Source: Pirellulaceae bacterium
GTDB lineage: Bacteria; Planctomycetota; Planctomycetia; Pirellulales; Pirellulaceae
Direction: 5' to 3'
Length of the DNA stretch: 64,000 bases
Assembly: GCA_022448315.1 (NCBI GenBank)
Contig: JAKVCA010000029.1
Location: forward strand, 1 to 64,000
Positions 36,524 through 46,458 of this stretch are shown here, in pieces. The notes beneath the pieces are model-generated. The model saw only the letters and a list, made by a program, of their open reading frames with translations. It searched no databases and was not told where the DNA came from. Every line of letters begins with the position of its first letter. Position 1 is the stretch's first letter. Position numbers and translations under genes: made by a program.

Positions 36524-39403
36524 TTGTCGATACGCGTTGTTTTCGAATCTTGGTTGTGTTTGTTTTTTTGGATGGCTGTTGCCCTGCAAGCAACGGCACA
36601 GGATTCGTCTGAGAAACTCAAATTCTTTGAGACAAAAATTCGTCCGGTTTTGGTCGAGCACTGTTATGAATGTCATGACGCCTCGACCAACGAGTTTAAG
36701 GGTGGTCTCGCGTTAGATTCGCGCCATGGTCTTCTGAAGGGCGGGGACTCAGGTCCCGCGTTGGTTCCAGAGAGGCCGGAGGATAGCCTGCTTATTGAAG
36801 CGATGAAGTACGGCGACTTGGAGATGCCACCGAGCGGCCCACTTGCGGAGTCGGTTGTGGTGGATTTTGAGAAGTGGATTCGAGACGGAGCTTTTGATCC
36901 CCGAACGACCGACGATCCGGGCTCGAGGCCCGAACGGACGATTGATCTTGAGGCGGGCCGGGAGCACTGGGCTTACCAGCCGATCAGGTCACCCCCAATT
37001 CCGGATTTAAAGGAAAGCGGTTGGCCGGAAGGAAACATTGATCGTTTCATCTTGAAGGAACTGACATCGAGGGGCCTTGCCCCGGCTGTAGATGCTCCAA
37101 AAAGAGTCTTGATCCGCCGTCTCTATCTTGGGTTGATTGGTTTGCCACCCAGTCCTGCGGAGATCAAGGCGTTCATGGATGACAGTTCAAAATCGTCGTA
37201 CGCCAATATGGTTGATCGCCTTCTTGACTCGCCTCGTTTCGGGGAACGGTGGGGGAGGCACTGGTTGGATGTCGTTCGGTACGCCGAGTCAGTGACCTTA
37301 AGGGGATTTGTCCTCAAGGAAGCGTGGAGATACCGAGATTACGTGATCGAAACGTTCAATCAAGATCGCGCGATCGATCAGTTTTTTGTTGAGCAGATTG
37401 CTGGTGATCTTTTGCCTTACTCATCGATTGCGGAACGACAACGACAACTCATTGGCACGACGTTTCTCATGATGGGAAACGCCAATCTGGAGGATCAGAA
37501 CAAGGCTCAGTTGGAGATGGATTTCGTCGATGAACAACTGGATGTCATCGGTCGCGGAATGCTCGGTCAAACGGTGACTTGTGCGCGATGTCACGACCAC
37601 AAATTCGACCCTATTCCGACGCGAGATTATTATGCGCTGGCTGGTATTTTGAAGAACGCCACAACATTAAATCACGCGAATATATCAAAGTGGGTGGAGG
37701 TTCCGCTTCCGTTGGAACCGGAGGCGCAAAAAGCGTTGGACGCGCACAACGCTGAGGTGAAGGAACTCAACCAACACATCCAGGCGTTAAAAAAAGAGTT
37801 GAAGGCATTGGGCTCGGATGATCCTGATTTGAAGGACGAGATTGTTCAAGCCGCGGATCTCGAGGGCTGGATTGTTGATGACGAGGATGCGGAACGCGTG
37901 GGCGAATGGAAGCACTCGACATTTCATAAGCATTTTGTGAATCGGGGGTACGCCCACGATAAGAATGAAAGCAAAGGTGAAAAGACGCTCACGTTCTTTC
38001 CAAAACTCCCGGCGGCTGGCCTCTATGAAGTCCGGTTGTCCTATCAGTGGGGCTCGAGTCGCGCGAAGAATGTTCCCGTCACTGTGGTCAGTGCTGATGG
38101 GAATCGAGTGGTTGAGGTGGATGAGTCCAAACGCCCCAACATCAATAATCGATTCGTTTCGCTGGGAACTTTTCCTTTTAACTTGGATGAGCAGGAGTGT
38201 GTGATTGTCGGCACGGAAGGGACCAAAGGCTACGTGATTGCGGATGCCGTTCAGTTTGTCCTCGCCTCAGACGCCGACGCTGAGAGGAAGGAAAGGTCTG
38301 AGAACAATGAGCAAGTTTTGGCGGAGGAGGTGGCAGCGAAAACGCAGCTTACGGACGCATTGAAAACCGCCGAAAGTGAACTTGCGAAGTTGCGGAAGCG
38401 TGCACCCGAACAGCCCATGACCATGTCCCTGCTGGACCATGCGGAACCGAAAGATCTAGCGGTTCATATTCGCGGGAACGTTGGCAATCTCGGCGAGGTG
38501 GTTCCTCGTGGTTTTCTGAAAGTGATTTCTTCAAGCTCTGACTCCACCATGCCAGCTGATCAAAGTGGTCGGCTGCAGTTGGCCAGATGGCTGGTTAATG
38601 AGGAGAATCCCCTGACGGCTCGAGTCATGGCGAATCGGGTTTGGCATTGGTTGATGGGCGTCGGGCTTGTACGAACCGTGGACAACTTCGGGACGACAGG
38701 AGAGTCGCCATCGCATCCGGAGTTGTTGGATTACCTCGCGACGCAACTGGTCGAACAGAAGTGGTCGATGAAGAGTCTGATCCGGGAGATTGTACTCTCC
38801 CGTACTTACCAGTTGGTTTCGGAGGTTGATCCTGAAGTCTTGGCCTCGGATCCAGAAAATCGTTGGTATTCGCATATGAACCGCATCCGCCTGGATGCTG
38901 AGGTGATTCGCGATGCAATGCTGGTTTGTTCCGGAGAGTTGGACCTTGAAATGGGTGGGGCAACTTTTCCGGGTAACCTCGCGAACGATTATGATTTTGT
39001 TTATGAAGAACCACGCCGTAGTGTCTACGTTCCGGCCTTTCGCAACAGTCTGCCAGAGGTGTTCGAGTTGTTCGATTTCGCGAACGTCAGTATGGTGACG
39101 GGGCGTCGAGATGTCAGCACAGTAGCCCCACAGGCCCTGTTTTTCATGAATCACCCCCTGCCCCGTCGACTGGCACAGGCTTGCGGTAAGCGAATTCTGG
39201 AGCAACCCTTCGAAACACATGGGCAGCGGGTAGAACACGCCTTCCTTGTGACCTTGGGTCGGCTACCAAACGAGAAAGAGCGGGCGTTGAGTTTGGAGTT
39301 TCTTTCCTCAGCATCCGAGCCGAGTGATGCAGAATTGGCGGAAAACTGGACTCAGCTGATCCAATCTTTATTTTCGACAATCGATTTCCGATACGTACAA
39401 TAG
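36524..39403 (+). CDS. Planctomycete cytochrome protein PSCyt1-DUF1549-DUF1553 (second copy)
   Basis: A secreted 959-residue paralogue of the protein at 5352-8252, same domain order. The TTG start at 36524, preceded by AGAGG, begins a signal peptide (residues 1-26). The heme motif CYECH is at 47-51 and DUF1549 carries CARCH at 353-357 in the CARCHDHKFDP block. A coiled-coil then beta-sandwich insertion lies at about 400-600 (it contains the VVEVDESKRPNINNRFV stretch seen in xanthan lyase/golvesin-C-like domains). DUF1553 follows from about 680 (NPLTARVMANRVWHWLMGVG). A DUF1501 gene follows after 39 bases. The inserted sugar-binding-like domain differs from that of the first copy, suggesting different substrates. 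Activity not established. Confidence 0.92.
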   Translation: MSIRVVFESWLCLFFWMAVALQATAQDSSEKLKFFETKIRPVLVEHCYECHDASTNEFKGGLALDSRHGLLKGGDSGPALVPERPEDSLLIEAMKYGDLEMPPSGPLAESVVVDFEKWIRDGAFDPRTTDDPGSRPERTIDLEAGREHWAYQPIRSPPIPDLKESGWPEGNIDRFILKELTSRGLAPAVDAPKRVLIRRLYLGLIGLPPSPAEIKAFMDDSSKSSYANMVDRLLDSPRFGERWGRHWLDVVRYAESVTLRGFVLKEAWRYRDYVIETFNQDRAIDQFFVEQIAGDLLPYSSIAERQRQLIGTTFLMMGNANLEDQNKAQLEMDFVDEQLDVIGRGMLGQTVTCARCHDHKFDPIPTRDYYALAGILKNATTLNHANISKWVEVPLPLEPEAQKALDAHNAEVKELNQHIQALKKELKALGSDDPDLKDEIVQAADLEGWIVDDEDAERVGEWKHSTFHKHFVNRGYAHDKNESKGEKTLTFFPKLPAAGLYEVRLSYQWGSSRAKNVPVTVVSADGNRVVEVDESKRPNINNRFVSLGTFPFNLDEQECVIVGTEGTKGYVIADAVQFVLASDADAERKERSENNEQVLAEEVAAKTQLTDALKTAESELAKLRKRAPEQPMTMSLLDHAEPKDLAVHIRGNVGNLGEVVPRGFLKVISSSSDSTMPADQSGRLQLARWLVNEENPLTARVMANRVWHWLMGVGLVRTVDNFGTTGESPSHPELLDYLATQLVEQKWSMKSLIREIVLSRTYQLVSEVDPEVLASDPENRWYSHMNRIRLDAEVIRDAMLVCSGELDLEMGGATFPGNLANDYDFVYEEPRRSVYVPAFRNSLPEVFELFDFANVSMVTGRRDVSTVAPQALFFMNHPLPRRLAQACGKRILEQPFETHGQRVEHAFLVTLGRLPNEKERALSLEFLSSASEPSDAELAENWTQLIQSLFSTIDFRYVQ

Positions 39404-39442
39404 ATGGATGCCGTTTGATTGACCTGAAGTAAGGTAACTACC

Positions 39443-40870
39443 GTGGAATTTCCTCAACCTCAAGTCAGCCGCCGGTCAATCCTCAAAGGAAGCGCCTGCG
39501 GCTTTGGGTCACTGGCTTTGGCCGGTCTTTTGTCGAAGGAATCGACGGGGGCCAACGCCTCGACCGCCCATCAGCCCCATTTTCCGCCCAAGGCCAAACG
39601 AATCATCTTTCTTTTCATGCAGGGGGGCCCCAGTCAGGTAGATACCTTTGACTATAAGCCACTTCTGGAAAAGCAAGATGGACAGCAGGTGGCCTTCGAT
39701 GATGCGAGGACCATCGCGAACACGGGAAATCGCGGAACCAATCAGCGGGTGATGAAATCCCCATGGAAATTCAGGCAGTATGGCGAGGCAGGCTTATGGG
39801 GTTCTGATCTTTTTCCTAACGTCTCGGAACACCTCGATGACCTTTGCTTGATTCATTCCATGCACACCGAGGGGGTCGCTCACGGTCCGGCGACTCTGTT
39901 TCTGCATTGCGGTGCCACCAACTTCATTCGCCCGTCTTTCGGCTCTTGGGTCACTTACGGCTTAGGTTCCGAGAACGAAAATTTACCCGGATTCATTTCC
40001 ATCTGTCCGTCAGCGGGCAACGGCGGTGCCCGAAATTATGGAAACGCGTTTTTGCCATCAAGCTATCAGGGGACGACCATCGGCATGGCAGGACGCCCCC
40101 TGCGCGACGATTCCGTTCGCAATTTGAAAAACCCAAAACTTTCTTTGCCTCAACAGCAAAAGCAGCTGGAGTTTCTCCAGTCACTGAATGCGGAACAGGT
40201 TGCGGGCGTGAATGATCGTTCAGAACTGGAGGCGGTGATCAAGTCTTATGAACTCGCATGGCGGATGCAGAGCAATGTGCCCGATATTCTCGATCTCTCA
40301 CACGAGACGCAGTCCACTCTGAATCTTTATGGGATTGGAGAAGAGGAAACCGAGAGTTTTGGTCGGCAATGCCTGATGGCCCGCCGACTTTGTGAAGAGG
40401 GAGTGCGATTCATTCAGGTGACCTATGGTGATGGCACTGCGAACCCCGCGTGGGATCAGCATTCGGATCTGCCAAAGCACGCGAAACACGCCAAAGCGGT
40501 CGACAAGCCAATTGCCGGTTTGTTGGCGGATCTTGAGCAGCGAGGTTTACTCGAGGATACCATCGTCTGGTACAGTGGCGAGTTTGGTCGAACCCCTTAC
40601 GCTCAGAAGAATGGTACGGGGCGAGACCATAATCCAGCTGGATTCACATCATGGTTGGCCGGCAACTGCTTGCGTTCGGCGTTTACCTACGGTTCGACGG
40701 ATGAATTCGGGCACAAGGCGATTCGGGACAAGGTGCACATGCATGATATGCACGCAACCCTGCTGCACCTTCTGGGTATCGATCACACGAAGTTGACCTA
40801 TCGTTATGCCGGAAGAGATTTCCGACTCACCGATGTTCACGGCGAGGTGGTTCACCCCATTTTCAGCTGA
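39443..40870 (+). CDS. Tat-exported DUF1501 protein (second copy)
   Basis: A 475-residue DUF1501 protein with a twin-arginine signal (VSRRSILKGSACGFGSLALAGLL, about residues 8-30). Family blocks are FLFMQGGPSQVDTFDYKP, the GLGSENENLPGF stretch shared almost verbatim with the copy at 8382, ARRLCEEGVRFIQVTYGDG, and WYSGEFGRTP followed by GRDHNPAGFTSWLAGNC. Translation begins at GTG (39443). It follows the PSCyt1/DUF1553 gene with a 39-base gap and converges with the heme dehydrogenase, 35 bases away. Probably exported as a folded metal-dependent hydrolase-like protein; substrate unknown. Confidence 0.92.
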   Translation: MEFPQPQVSRRSILKGSACGFGSLALAGLLSKESTGANASTAHQPHFPPKAKRIIFLFMQGGPSQVDTFDYKPLLEKQDGQQVAFDDARTIANTGNRGTNQRVMKSPWKFRQYGEAGLWGSDLFPNVSEHLDDLCLIHSMHTEGVAHGPATLFLHCGATNFIRPSFGSWVTYGLGSENENLPGFISICPSAGNGGARNYGNAFLPSSYQGTTIGMAGRPLRDDSVRNLKNPKLSLPQQQKQLEFLQSLNAEQVAGVNDRSELEAVIKSYELAWRMQSNVPDILDLSHETQSTLNLYGIGEEETESFGRQCLMARRLCEEGVRFIQVTYGDGTANPAWDQHSDLPKHAKHAKAVDKPIAGLLADLEQRGLLEDTIVWYSGEFGRTPYAQKNGTGRDHNPAGFTSWLAGNCLRSAFTYGSTDEFGHKAIRDKVHMHDMHATLLHLLGIDHTKLTYRYAGRDFRLTDVHGEVVHPIFS

Positions 40871-40905
40871 GCGATATCGCTACCGCCGTCAGACGCTGCC
40901 AAAGA

Positions 40906-43900
40906 TCACTCGACTCGGCTTTTCTGTTGGGCGAGAAATTCGATCAGGTCACGCAACTCGCGGCGATTCAAGTGCTTGATCAAATCTTCCGGCATCGAAG
41001 ACTTGCCGGGAACGACATCGTCGATATCATCCTGCGGGACGCGGATCAGATTCCCCTCTGCTGTGACAAGCACCATCTCGTCGTCCGTTTCTGAACGAAG
41101 GATACCCGAGATGACGGAGCCATCGATGGTTTGCACCAGAACACTTTCGTACCCTTTCGCGATGCTTCTTGAAGGATGAATGATGGCCTCAAGAAGGTAT
41201 TCTCTTGTTTTGTCCTTGCCGATACCGCTGAGGTTCGGACCTACTTCGCCACCAGAGTCACCCACCTTATGGCATCGAACGCAGGAAAGGCTGGTTCGTT
41301 CGTAGAACAAAATCCGCCCGGATTCAGCGTTGCCTCCCTCCAGTGCCACTTTGTATTGCGTCATGGGTTCTGCGGGATCGATTGTTTGGCTGTAAAGGGA
41401 GAGTCGATTTTTGACCTGGTTATCGTCCGATGCTTCGGCCGCTTCCAGGACCTCAAGCTGCATGTCAGGTGAAAGTTGTCCCGACGCAAGTTGGTCGACC
41501 ATCTTGATCAGGAGTTTTCTGGAGTCCGGATGATCCATTCGTGCGAGCCCCTTCACGGCCATCTGCCTCTCGCTCATATCCTTTGCCGAAATACGCCTCT
41601 CCAGCATCGGACGCGCGATTTCCGGGCTTTGCTCGATCATTAGATCCAAAGCGGTCATGCGGACGCTGGGGGAATCATGATCGAGGTATTGGGTCAGGAT
41701 TTCCTTGAGGCTGTCGGCTTTCAGGAGTCCCAGGGCACGGAGTCCACTCGCACGGGTTTGAGGTTCGATTTCATCGTTGCCAACGAGTTCAAGCAATGCG
41801 GGCGTAATTTCCTTAATCCCCAACTTTGAAGCAACGTCGATGGCCTCGTAGGCCACGTCACCGCCCGCCCCCAGAATCGATGGGAGTTGAAGATTCAGTG
41901 CTCGAGCTGCGTCTTCTGGATCGCGGGCTTCCAGTGGGTACCAGCTTCCGAGAACGCGATCACGACTTGCCGGTTTTTCCCATGAGCCTAGCATGTTCAA
42001 TGCCTCGATTCTCATGGCCTCTGGAGCCGTGCTTCGCGCTGCGAAGATGGCGAGTCGTTCGGCATGTGTCGCGGTGCCAAGACGGTAGTTCGCGTTCAAG
42101 ATTCTTCGTAGTAGAGGGTCGCTATCCGAAGGGATTTCGATCAGGTCGGCCAAGGCCTGCATCGCATCGTTAATGGGCAAGTCGTGGACGGCTCGTGCCG
42201 CCTCCAGGGCAACTTCCGGGGCGGGATCCATGAGAAAGCGACCAAGCTCGGCGGACTTCAGCTTTCTAAGAGCCACAACCGAAGCGAGTCGGATCGCCGA
42301 GCTCGGATGGGAGTGGAGGTCGACAATGGCTGAAGGATCTTGACTTCCGATACCTGCCAACGCCATGATTCCGCCGTGCCGTAGGATTGGATCTTGATTG
42401 TTGTTCTCCGCGAGGAGTTGACAAATCTCCTTCAAGGCAATTCCACTCGCATTCCGACCGAGTGCCATGGCAGCCATGTACCGCACTCGCGAAGAGGTAT
42501 CGGAGAGCCGTTGAATCAGCTGACGATCAAAAATGGAGTCTCGTAGTTCACCGAGCATTCGAGCCGCCTGGCTACGGATTTCCGCTTCGGGATCGCTCAG
42601 TAGTTCACCAAATGTTTCCACGGCGGCATCTCGCCTAACGTCTCGACGGGCAAGTTGTTCAAGGCCCCAGATGGCGTGTATTCGGGCCAATAAAGACTGG
42701 TGATGGCGGGCCATGCCATCCAGTGCTTCGAAGGCTTCCCGCCGGGCCAGTTCGAACTGGGCTTCTCGACGGACGCGTTGGTCCGGATGCTCCAGAAGTT
42801 GGGACAGGCGAAATTCGTCATGCTCGGACCATTTACCTCCCAGCAACTGCTGGGTCTCTCGAACAAGCTCGGAGTCCTGAAACCGAGCATCGGAAAAACG
42901 ATAGATTCGCCCTTTGCCCAGCCCTTCCCAGCCGTTCACCCAGTCCGATACGTAAAGGCCGCCGTCCGGGGCGAACTGAAGATCGGTGGCCAGAATCTTC
43001 CAGAACGGACGTTGACTGTCGGCGATTTCAAAAAACGCGCCCTTCGGCTCGACCTTTAGCGACCGGATCCCACTGTTCGATGCCTGTCCTCGAAAGTCGC
43101 ACAGGAAAAATCGACCCTTGAAATCATCCGAAAAGCCTGTCCCCGGATAGTAGGCCAGGCCAGACGGCCCGTCCGCAAAATTGGCAACGGGTGGGATGAT
43201 GTAGGCGGGGGTTTGTTCGTGAAAGGGGTGCCAGATCTTCTCGCGATTGAACGGCCCTCGGTCTCCGAGGTACTGGTAGTGCATTCGCCAGCCGGTATCT
43301 CCTCCTTGAACCACATAAACCCAGCGTGCTTTGTCACCGCTATCTGAGTTGTTGTCCCCCGTGAACAAGTTGCCAAAATCGTCGAACGCGAGTTCCTGTG
43401 GATTACGCAATCCCATCGCGAAGACTTCGAGGCGTGAACCGTCAAGTTCACACCGGAAAACCGCACCGGAGGCAGGATTGATGCCTTGACCATCTGCGGC
43501 CTGAACGTTGTAGCCACGGTCGCCAATGCTGAAGTAGAGCCTGCCGTCTGGCCCGAGGGTCAGTCCATGCAGGTCATGTCCGCGAAACGCGAACCGAACA
43601 CCATATCCGTATTGCAACGACTTTCGTTGATCGCTTCGGTAGTCGCCGTTGGTGTCTTCGAGCATCCACAGGTCTGGAATGCAGGTGTAGTAGACCTTAT
43701 CCCGGTAAGCAAGCACTCCTGCGCCCGTCCCTGCGACCACTTCATTGAAACGATCCGCAAAGACGGTGGCTTTGTCCGCGACGAAGTCGCCATCTTCATC
43801 CACCAGCAATCGAATTCGATCGTCTTGGCGGGTGTAGTCAACAGCCTTTTCACCGAGGTGCTTCGCAATGTACGCGTATCGATCTTCAACCGTTTGGGCG

Positions 43901-44229
43901 GCCAGATCGTCATCCAGCCAGTGATCATGCCCACGGTTGTCCTCGACGCCTTTGCTCTGGCGGAAGGTCTCGCAGGCGTAGAGTTTTCCCTGAGCGTCTA
44001 CGTGGAAGGCCACGACGTTGGCCACCATCGGTTCTGCGGCGAAGAGCGTCCCGCGGATATCTTTGGGTACCTTGAAGCCTGACAACGCGTTTGCCCCTTC
44101 GTCCGAAGCTGCTGCGATTTCCGGACTCAGGGGAGCCGAAGTCTTCCATTCTGGTCGGTCGTCGGCAGTGGATAAATCACCCGAAGTCCACGTTGCCAAA
44201 ACGATAAGTACCAGTATCAATATTCGCAT
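40906..44229 (-). CDS. PVC-type membrane-bound dehydrogenase with HEAT repeats and heme site
   Basis: A 1107-residue exported protein with a signal peptide (residues 1-22). The N-terminal half (about 45-430) is a beta-propeller of the glucose/sorbosone dehydrogenase or PVC membrane-bound dehydrogenase type, with blades such as LTLGPDGRLYFSIGDRG, VFAMGLRNPQELAFDDFGNLFTGDNNSD and LQFAPDGGLYVSDWVNGWEG. A long array of HEAT repeats follows (about 460-940). A C-terminal cytochrome c-like domain has CVRCH at 983-987 and the heme-ligand region VGPNLSGIG. The protein probably moves electrons from a sugar to a c-type heme outside the cytoplasm; the substrate is unknown. It converges with the DUF1501 gene, so this heme system and the PSCyt1 pair sit back to back. 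Confidence 0.9.
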   Translation of the reverse strand: MRILILVLIVLATWTSGDLSTADDRPEWKTSAPLSPEIAAASDEGANALSGFKVPKDIRGTLFAAEPMVANVVAFHVDAQGKLYACETFRQSKGVEDNRGHDHWLDDDLAAQTVEDRYAYIAKHLGEKAVDYTRQDDRIRLLVDEDGDFVADKATVFADRFNEVVAGTGAGVLAYRDKVYYTCIPDLWMLEDTNGDYRSDQRKSLQYGYGVRFAFRGHDLHGLTLGPDGRLYFSIGDRGYNVQAADGQGINPASGAVFRCELDGSRLEVFAMGLRNPQELAFDDFGNLFTGDNNSDSGDKARWVYVVQGGDTGWRMHYQYLGDRGPFNREKIWHPFHEQTPAYIIPPVANFADGPSGLAYYPGTGFSDDFKGRFFLCDFRGQASNSGIRSLKVEPKGAFFEIADSQRPFWKILATDLQFAPDGGLYVSDWVNGWEGLGKGRIYRFSDARFQDSELVRETQQLLGGKWSEHDEFRLSQLLEHPDQRVRREAQFELARREAFEALDGMARHHQSLLARIHAIWGLEQLARRDVRRDAAVETFGELLSDPEAEIRSQAARMLGELRDSIFDRQLIQRLSDTSSRVRYMAAMALGRNASGIALKEICQLLAENNNQDPILRHGGIMALAGIGSQDPSAIVDLHSHPSSAIRLASVVALRKLKSAELGRFLMDPAPEVALEAARAVHDLPINDAMQALADLIEIPSDSDPLLRRILNANYRLGTATHAERLAIFAARSTAPEAMRIEALNMLGSWEKPASRDRVLGSWYPLEARDPEDAARALNLQLPSILGAGGDVAYEAIDVASKLGIKEITPALLELVGNDEIEPQTRASGLRALGLLKADSLKEILTQYLDHDSPSVRMTALDLMIEQSPEIARPMLERRISAKDMSERQMAVKGLARMDHPDSRKLLIKMVDQLASGQLSPDMQLEVLEAAEASDDNQVKNRLSLYSQTIDPAEPMTQYKVALEGGNAESGRILFYERTSLSCVRCHKVGDSGGEVGPNLSGIGKDKTREYLLEAIIHPSRSIAKGYESVLVQTIDGSVISGILRSETDDEMVLVTAEGNLIRVPQDDIDDVVPGKSSMPEDLIKHLNRRELRDLIEFLAQQKSRVE

Positions 44230-44357
44230 AATGTCAAACCTTAATCGCTAAAAATGCGTGGGTGCCTTTCGAACATGAAAACGACTATCGTAGCCATCCT
44301 TGCAACTTTTGGAAGCCATCAGGGAGGTACCCGGGATCCATTGCCTCGACCTTTCTC

Positions 44358-46205
44358 TCAGTTTTCGCTGCCTGATGGCGATGCAGACTCCCCAGATTCG
44401 AGCGTCTCGAGTTTCTCGCGAATGGGCTCCATGGCGGCTCGAACCGTAGGGTCGTTACCGTAGAGCACGATCAAACTTTCACACATGTCGCGAATCGTTG
44501 TCGAGGATGGGGCAGGTTGTTGTTCAAATCTCGCCAAGGCTTCGGCAATCACCGCTTTCCTATCCTCCGTTTGCTTGGCAACCACTTCCATCAACCATGT
44601 GATCTGTTGTTCGGCCGATTCCACACACGCAAGGGTCTCAGGATCGACGGAGTCGCCGTAGACACCCACCAAAGCCTCCATGAAACGCAACCCGTTTTGC
44701 GGATCGGTTTCACTGACCCGAAGCGCCCCGAGAAACTCGCGTTGTGCATCGTTCAATTGCCCTGTCCCGCCAAACTGCAGGATTCGACTCAACTTCCTCG
44801 GTAATCGCTTGGCTGCGATCGCATCCAATTGTCGCTCGACCGTTACCACTCGCTCGTCATCCGGATATTGCTGGAGAAACAGATTCATTTCATCTTCGAC
44901 GATCGTCGGATTATTTCCCGATTCGATTGACTGCGTGATCTGTTCGTAGAGTTGGTCGGCGGTGGGTTGACGCGTCAACGCCCAGAAAAGTGCGCCCATC
45001 AACAAGACGAGGATGGAGGAGAGGCCAATCACGTAAGGCCATACCGGGCCGGTCGATTCGGTGGGGAGGTCCCAACTCCGTTTCGGCGGGTCATCAGGAG
45101 AGACGTTCGAAAAATAGTCCTTTTTGGGTGCCGCTCCCCATGCATCTTCATGAGCGGTGGCGGTGGGGCGAGCCAGCAGAGTCGCATCATCTTTTCCCGG
45201 TTGATCAGCGACTGAGGGTTGGCCTCCGGTTGCCAACGTTGTTTGACCACCGTCCTTGGGGTGGGTGATCTCAGTTTTTTGCACGTGCAAGTCAGGTTCC
45301 TCTTGCAGCGCGTACTCATTGTCGTCATCGTCAAGGACTTCCAATGTTTCCTCGACTCTCATCTTCAAACTCTGTTCCTCCATAAACTCGTTGAGACGTT
45401 TGCTGATGGCCAACGCCGTCCCGTGTCGCTTGGCAGGATCCGCTTCGAGCATTCTCATGATGATTCGAGCCAATGGGGCTGGTAATTGGGGGACGAGCAG
45501 ACTGATGCTGGTCGGGTCGGTCTGGCCGATCGTTTTTTGAGCTTCCCCGACCGATCGGAATGCAAAGGGTGGCCGGCCCGCAAGGAGGGCGTAAAATACG
45601 CAGCCGAGGCTATAGATATCGCTCCGCACGGTCGCCGTTTGACCATTGACCTGTTCCGGTGACATGTAATCCAAAGTGCCGACGATACCTCCAGGGGAAG
45701 TCACTTGCTCTTCGAAATGGTGGCCGAGTACGGTGGAGTCTCGGGCGATTCCGAAATCCGTGATCAGCACCCTTCCTTTTTTATCCAACAGCAAGTTGCT
45801 CGGCTTGAGATCTCGGTGAATGAACCCACGGTCGTGGGCGTGCCTCAGGCCTTCGCAGATGTCCTGAGCGTAAGCGACGGTTTCTGCCCACGAGAGCGCC
45901 CCAAGTTTCTTGAGGCGATCGTAAAGACTTTCACCTTCAACAAGTTGCATGGCAAAGTAGAGGTGCCCCTGATCTTGTCCATGGCTCAGGATTCTCACAA
46001 TATTCGGATGATTGAGTTCGATGAGGGTGTTGATTTCTGATTCAAACCGTTTCCGAAACTTGGCGTCGGAGGATCGGACGGTCGCCAGAGACTTGACCGC
46101 CACCACCTCGTCGGTCTCAGTGTGGACCGCTTCGAAAACGGTGCCCATTCCGCCCTGTCCGATCCGCCGTTTCAACTTATAGGGCCCAAGCTGTTTAAAA
46201 TCCAT
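44358..46205 (-). CDS. Membrane-anchored Ser/Thr protein kinase
   Basis: A 615-residue Hanks-type kinase. The glycine loop GQGGMG is at 16-21, catalytic Lys38 in AVKSL, HRDLKPSN at 130-137, DFG at 150-152 and the YMSPEQ activation segment near 180. A juxtamembrane linker of about 100 acidic or polar residues leads to one transmembrane helix (389-410), then an extracytoplasmic domain of about 200 residues with helical repeats resembling TPR-like pairs. Such kinases phosphorylate Ser/Thr and are typical planctomycete regulators; the FHA protein at 19282 is a candidate downstream reader by domain logic only. A 128-base gap separates its stop from the start of the dehydrogenase ahead on the same strand. 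Confidence 0.95.
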   Translation of the reverse strand: MDFKQLGPYKLKRRIGQGGMGTVFEAVHTETDEVVAVKSLATVRSSDAKFRKRFESEINTLIELNHPNIVRILSHGQDQGHLYFAMQLVEGESLYDRLKKLGALSWAETVAYAQDICEGLRHAHDRGFIHRDLKPSNLLLDKKGRVLITDFGIARDSTVLGHHFEEQVTSPGGIVGTLDYMSPEQVNGQTATVRSDIYSLGCVFYALLAGRPPFAFRSVGEAQKTIGQTDPTSISLLVPQLPAPLARIIMRMLEADPAKRHGTALAISKRLNEFMEEQSLKMRVEETLEVLDDDDNEYALQEEPDLHVQKTEITHPKDGGQTTLATGGQPSVADQPGKDDATLLARPTATAHEDAWGAAPKKDYFSNVSPDDPPKRSWDLPTESTGPVWPYVIGLSSILVLLMGALFWALTRQPTADQLYEQITQSIESGNNPTIVEDEMNLFLQQYPDDERVVTVERQLDAIAAKRLPRKLSRILQFGGTGQLNDAQREFLGALRVSETDPQNGLRFMEALVGVYGDSVDPETLACVESAEQQITWLMEVVAKQTEDRKAVIAEALARFEQQPAPSSTTIRDMCESLIVLYGNDPTVRAAMEPIREKLETLESGESASPSGSEN

Positions 46206-46458
46206 GATTTACTTTCGCGTCGATGAACGGCGGGAGAAACGTCTTGATGCATGAAAACTCGGGTCGAGATCTCGGTCTCCACAGGCGGCAACTCATTTGC
46301 CGACCGGCCGCGGTTAGTCTGGAGCGATTAGAATATTTGAGTTCCACTTGCGATCGGGGAGCAGACTCGGTCAGCATGGCACGATCAGAAGACCGAGCAA
46401 CCTGTGTGGTCCCCTCGATTTTCCTGATGACGGGTCTCGTTCAGATGACCTGAACGCT

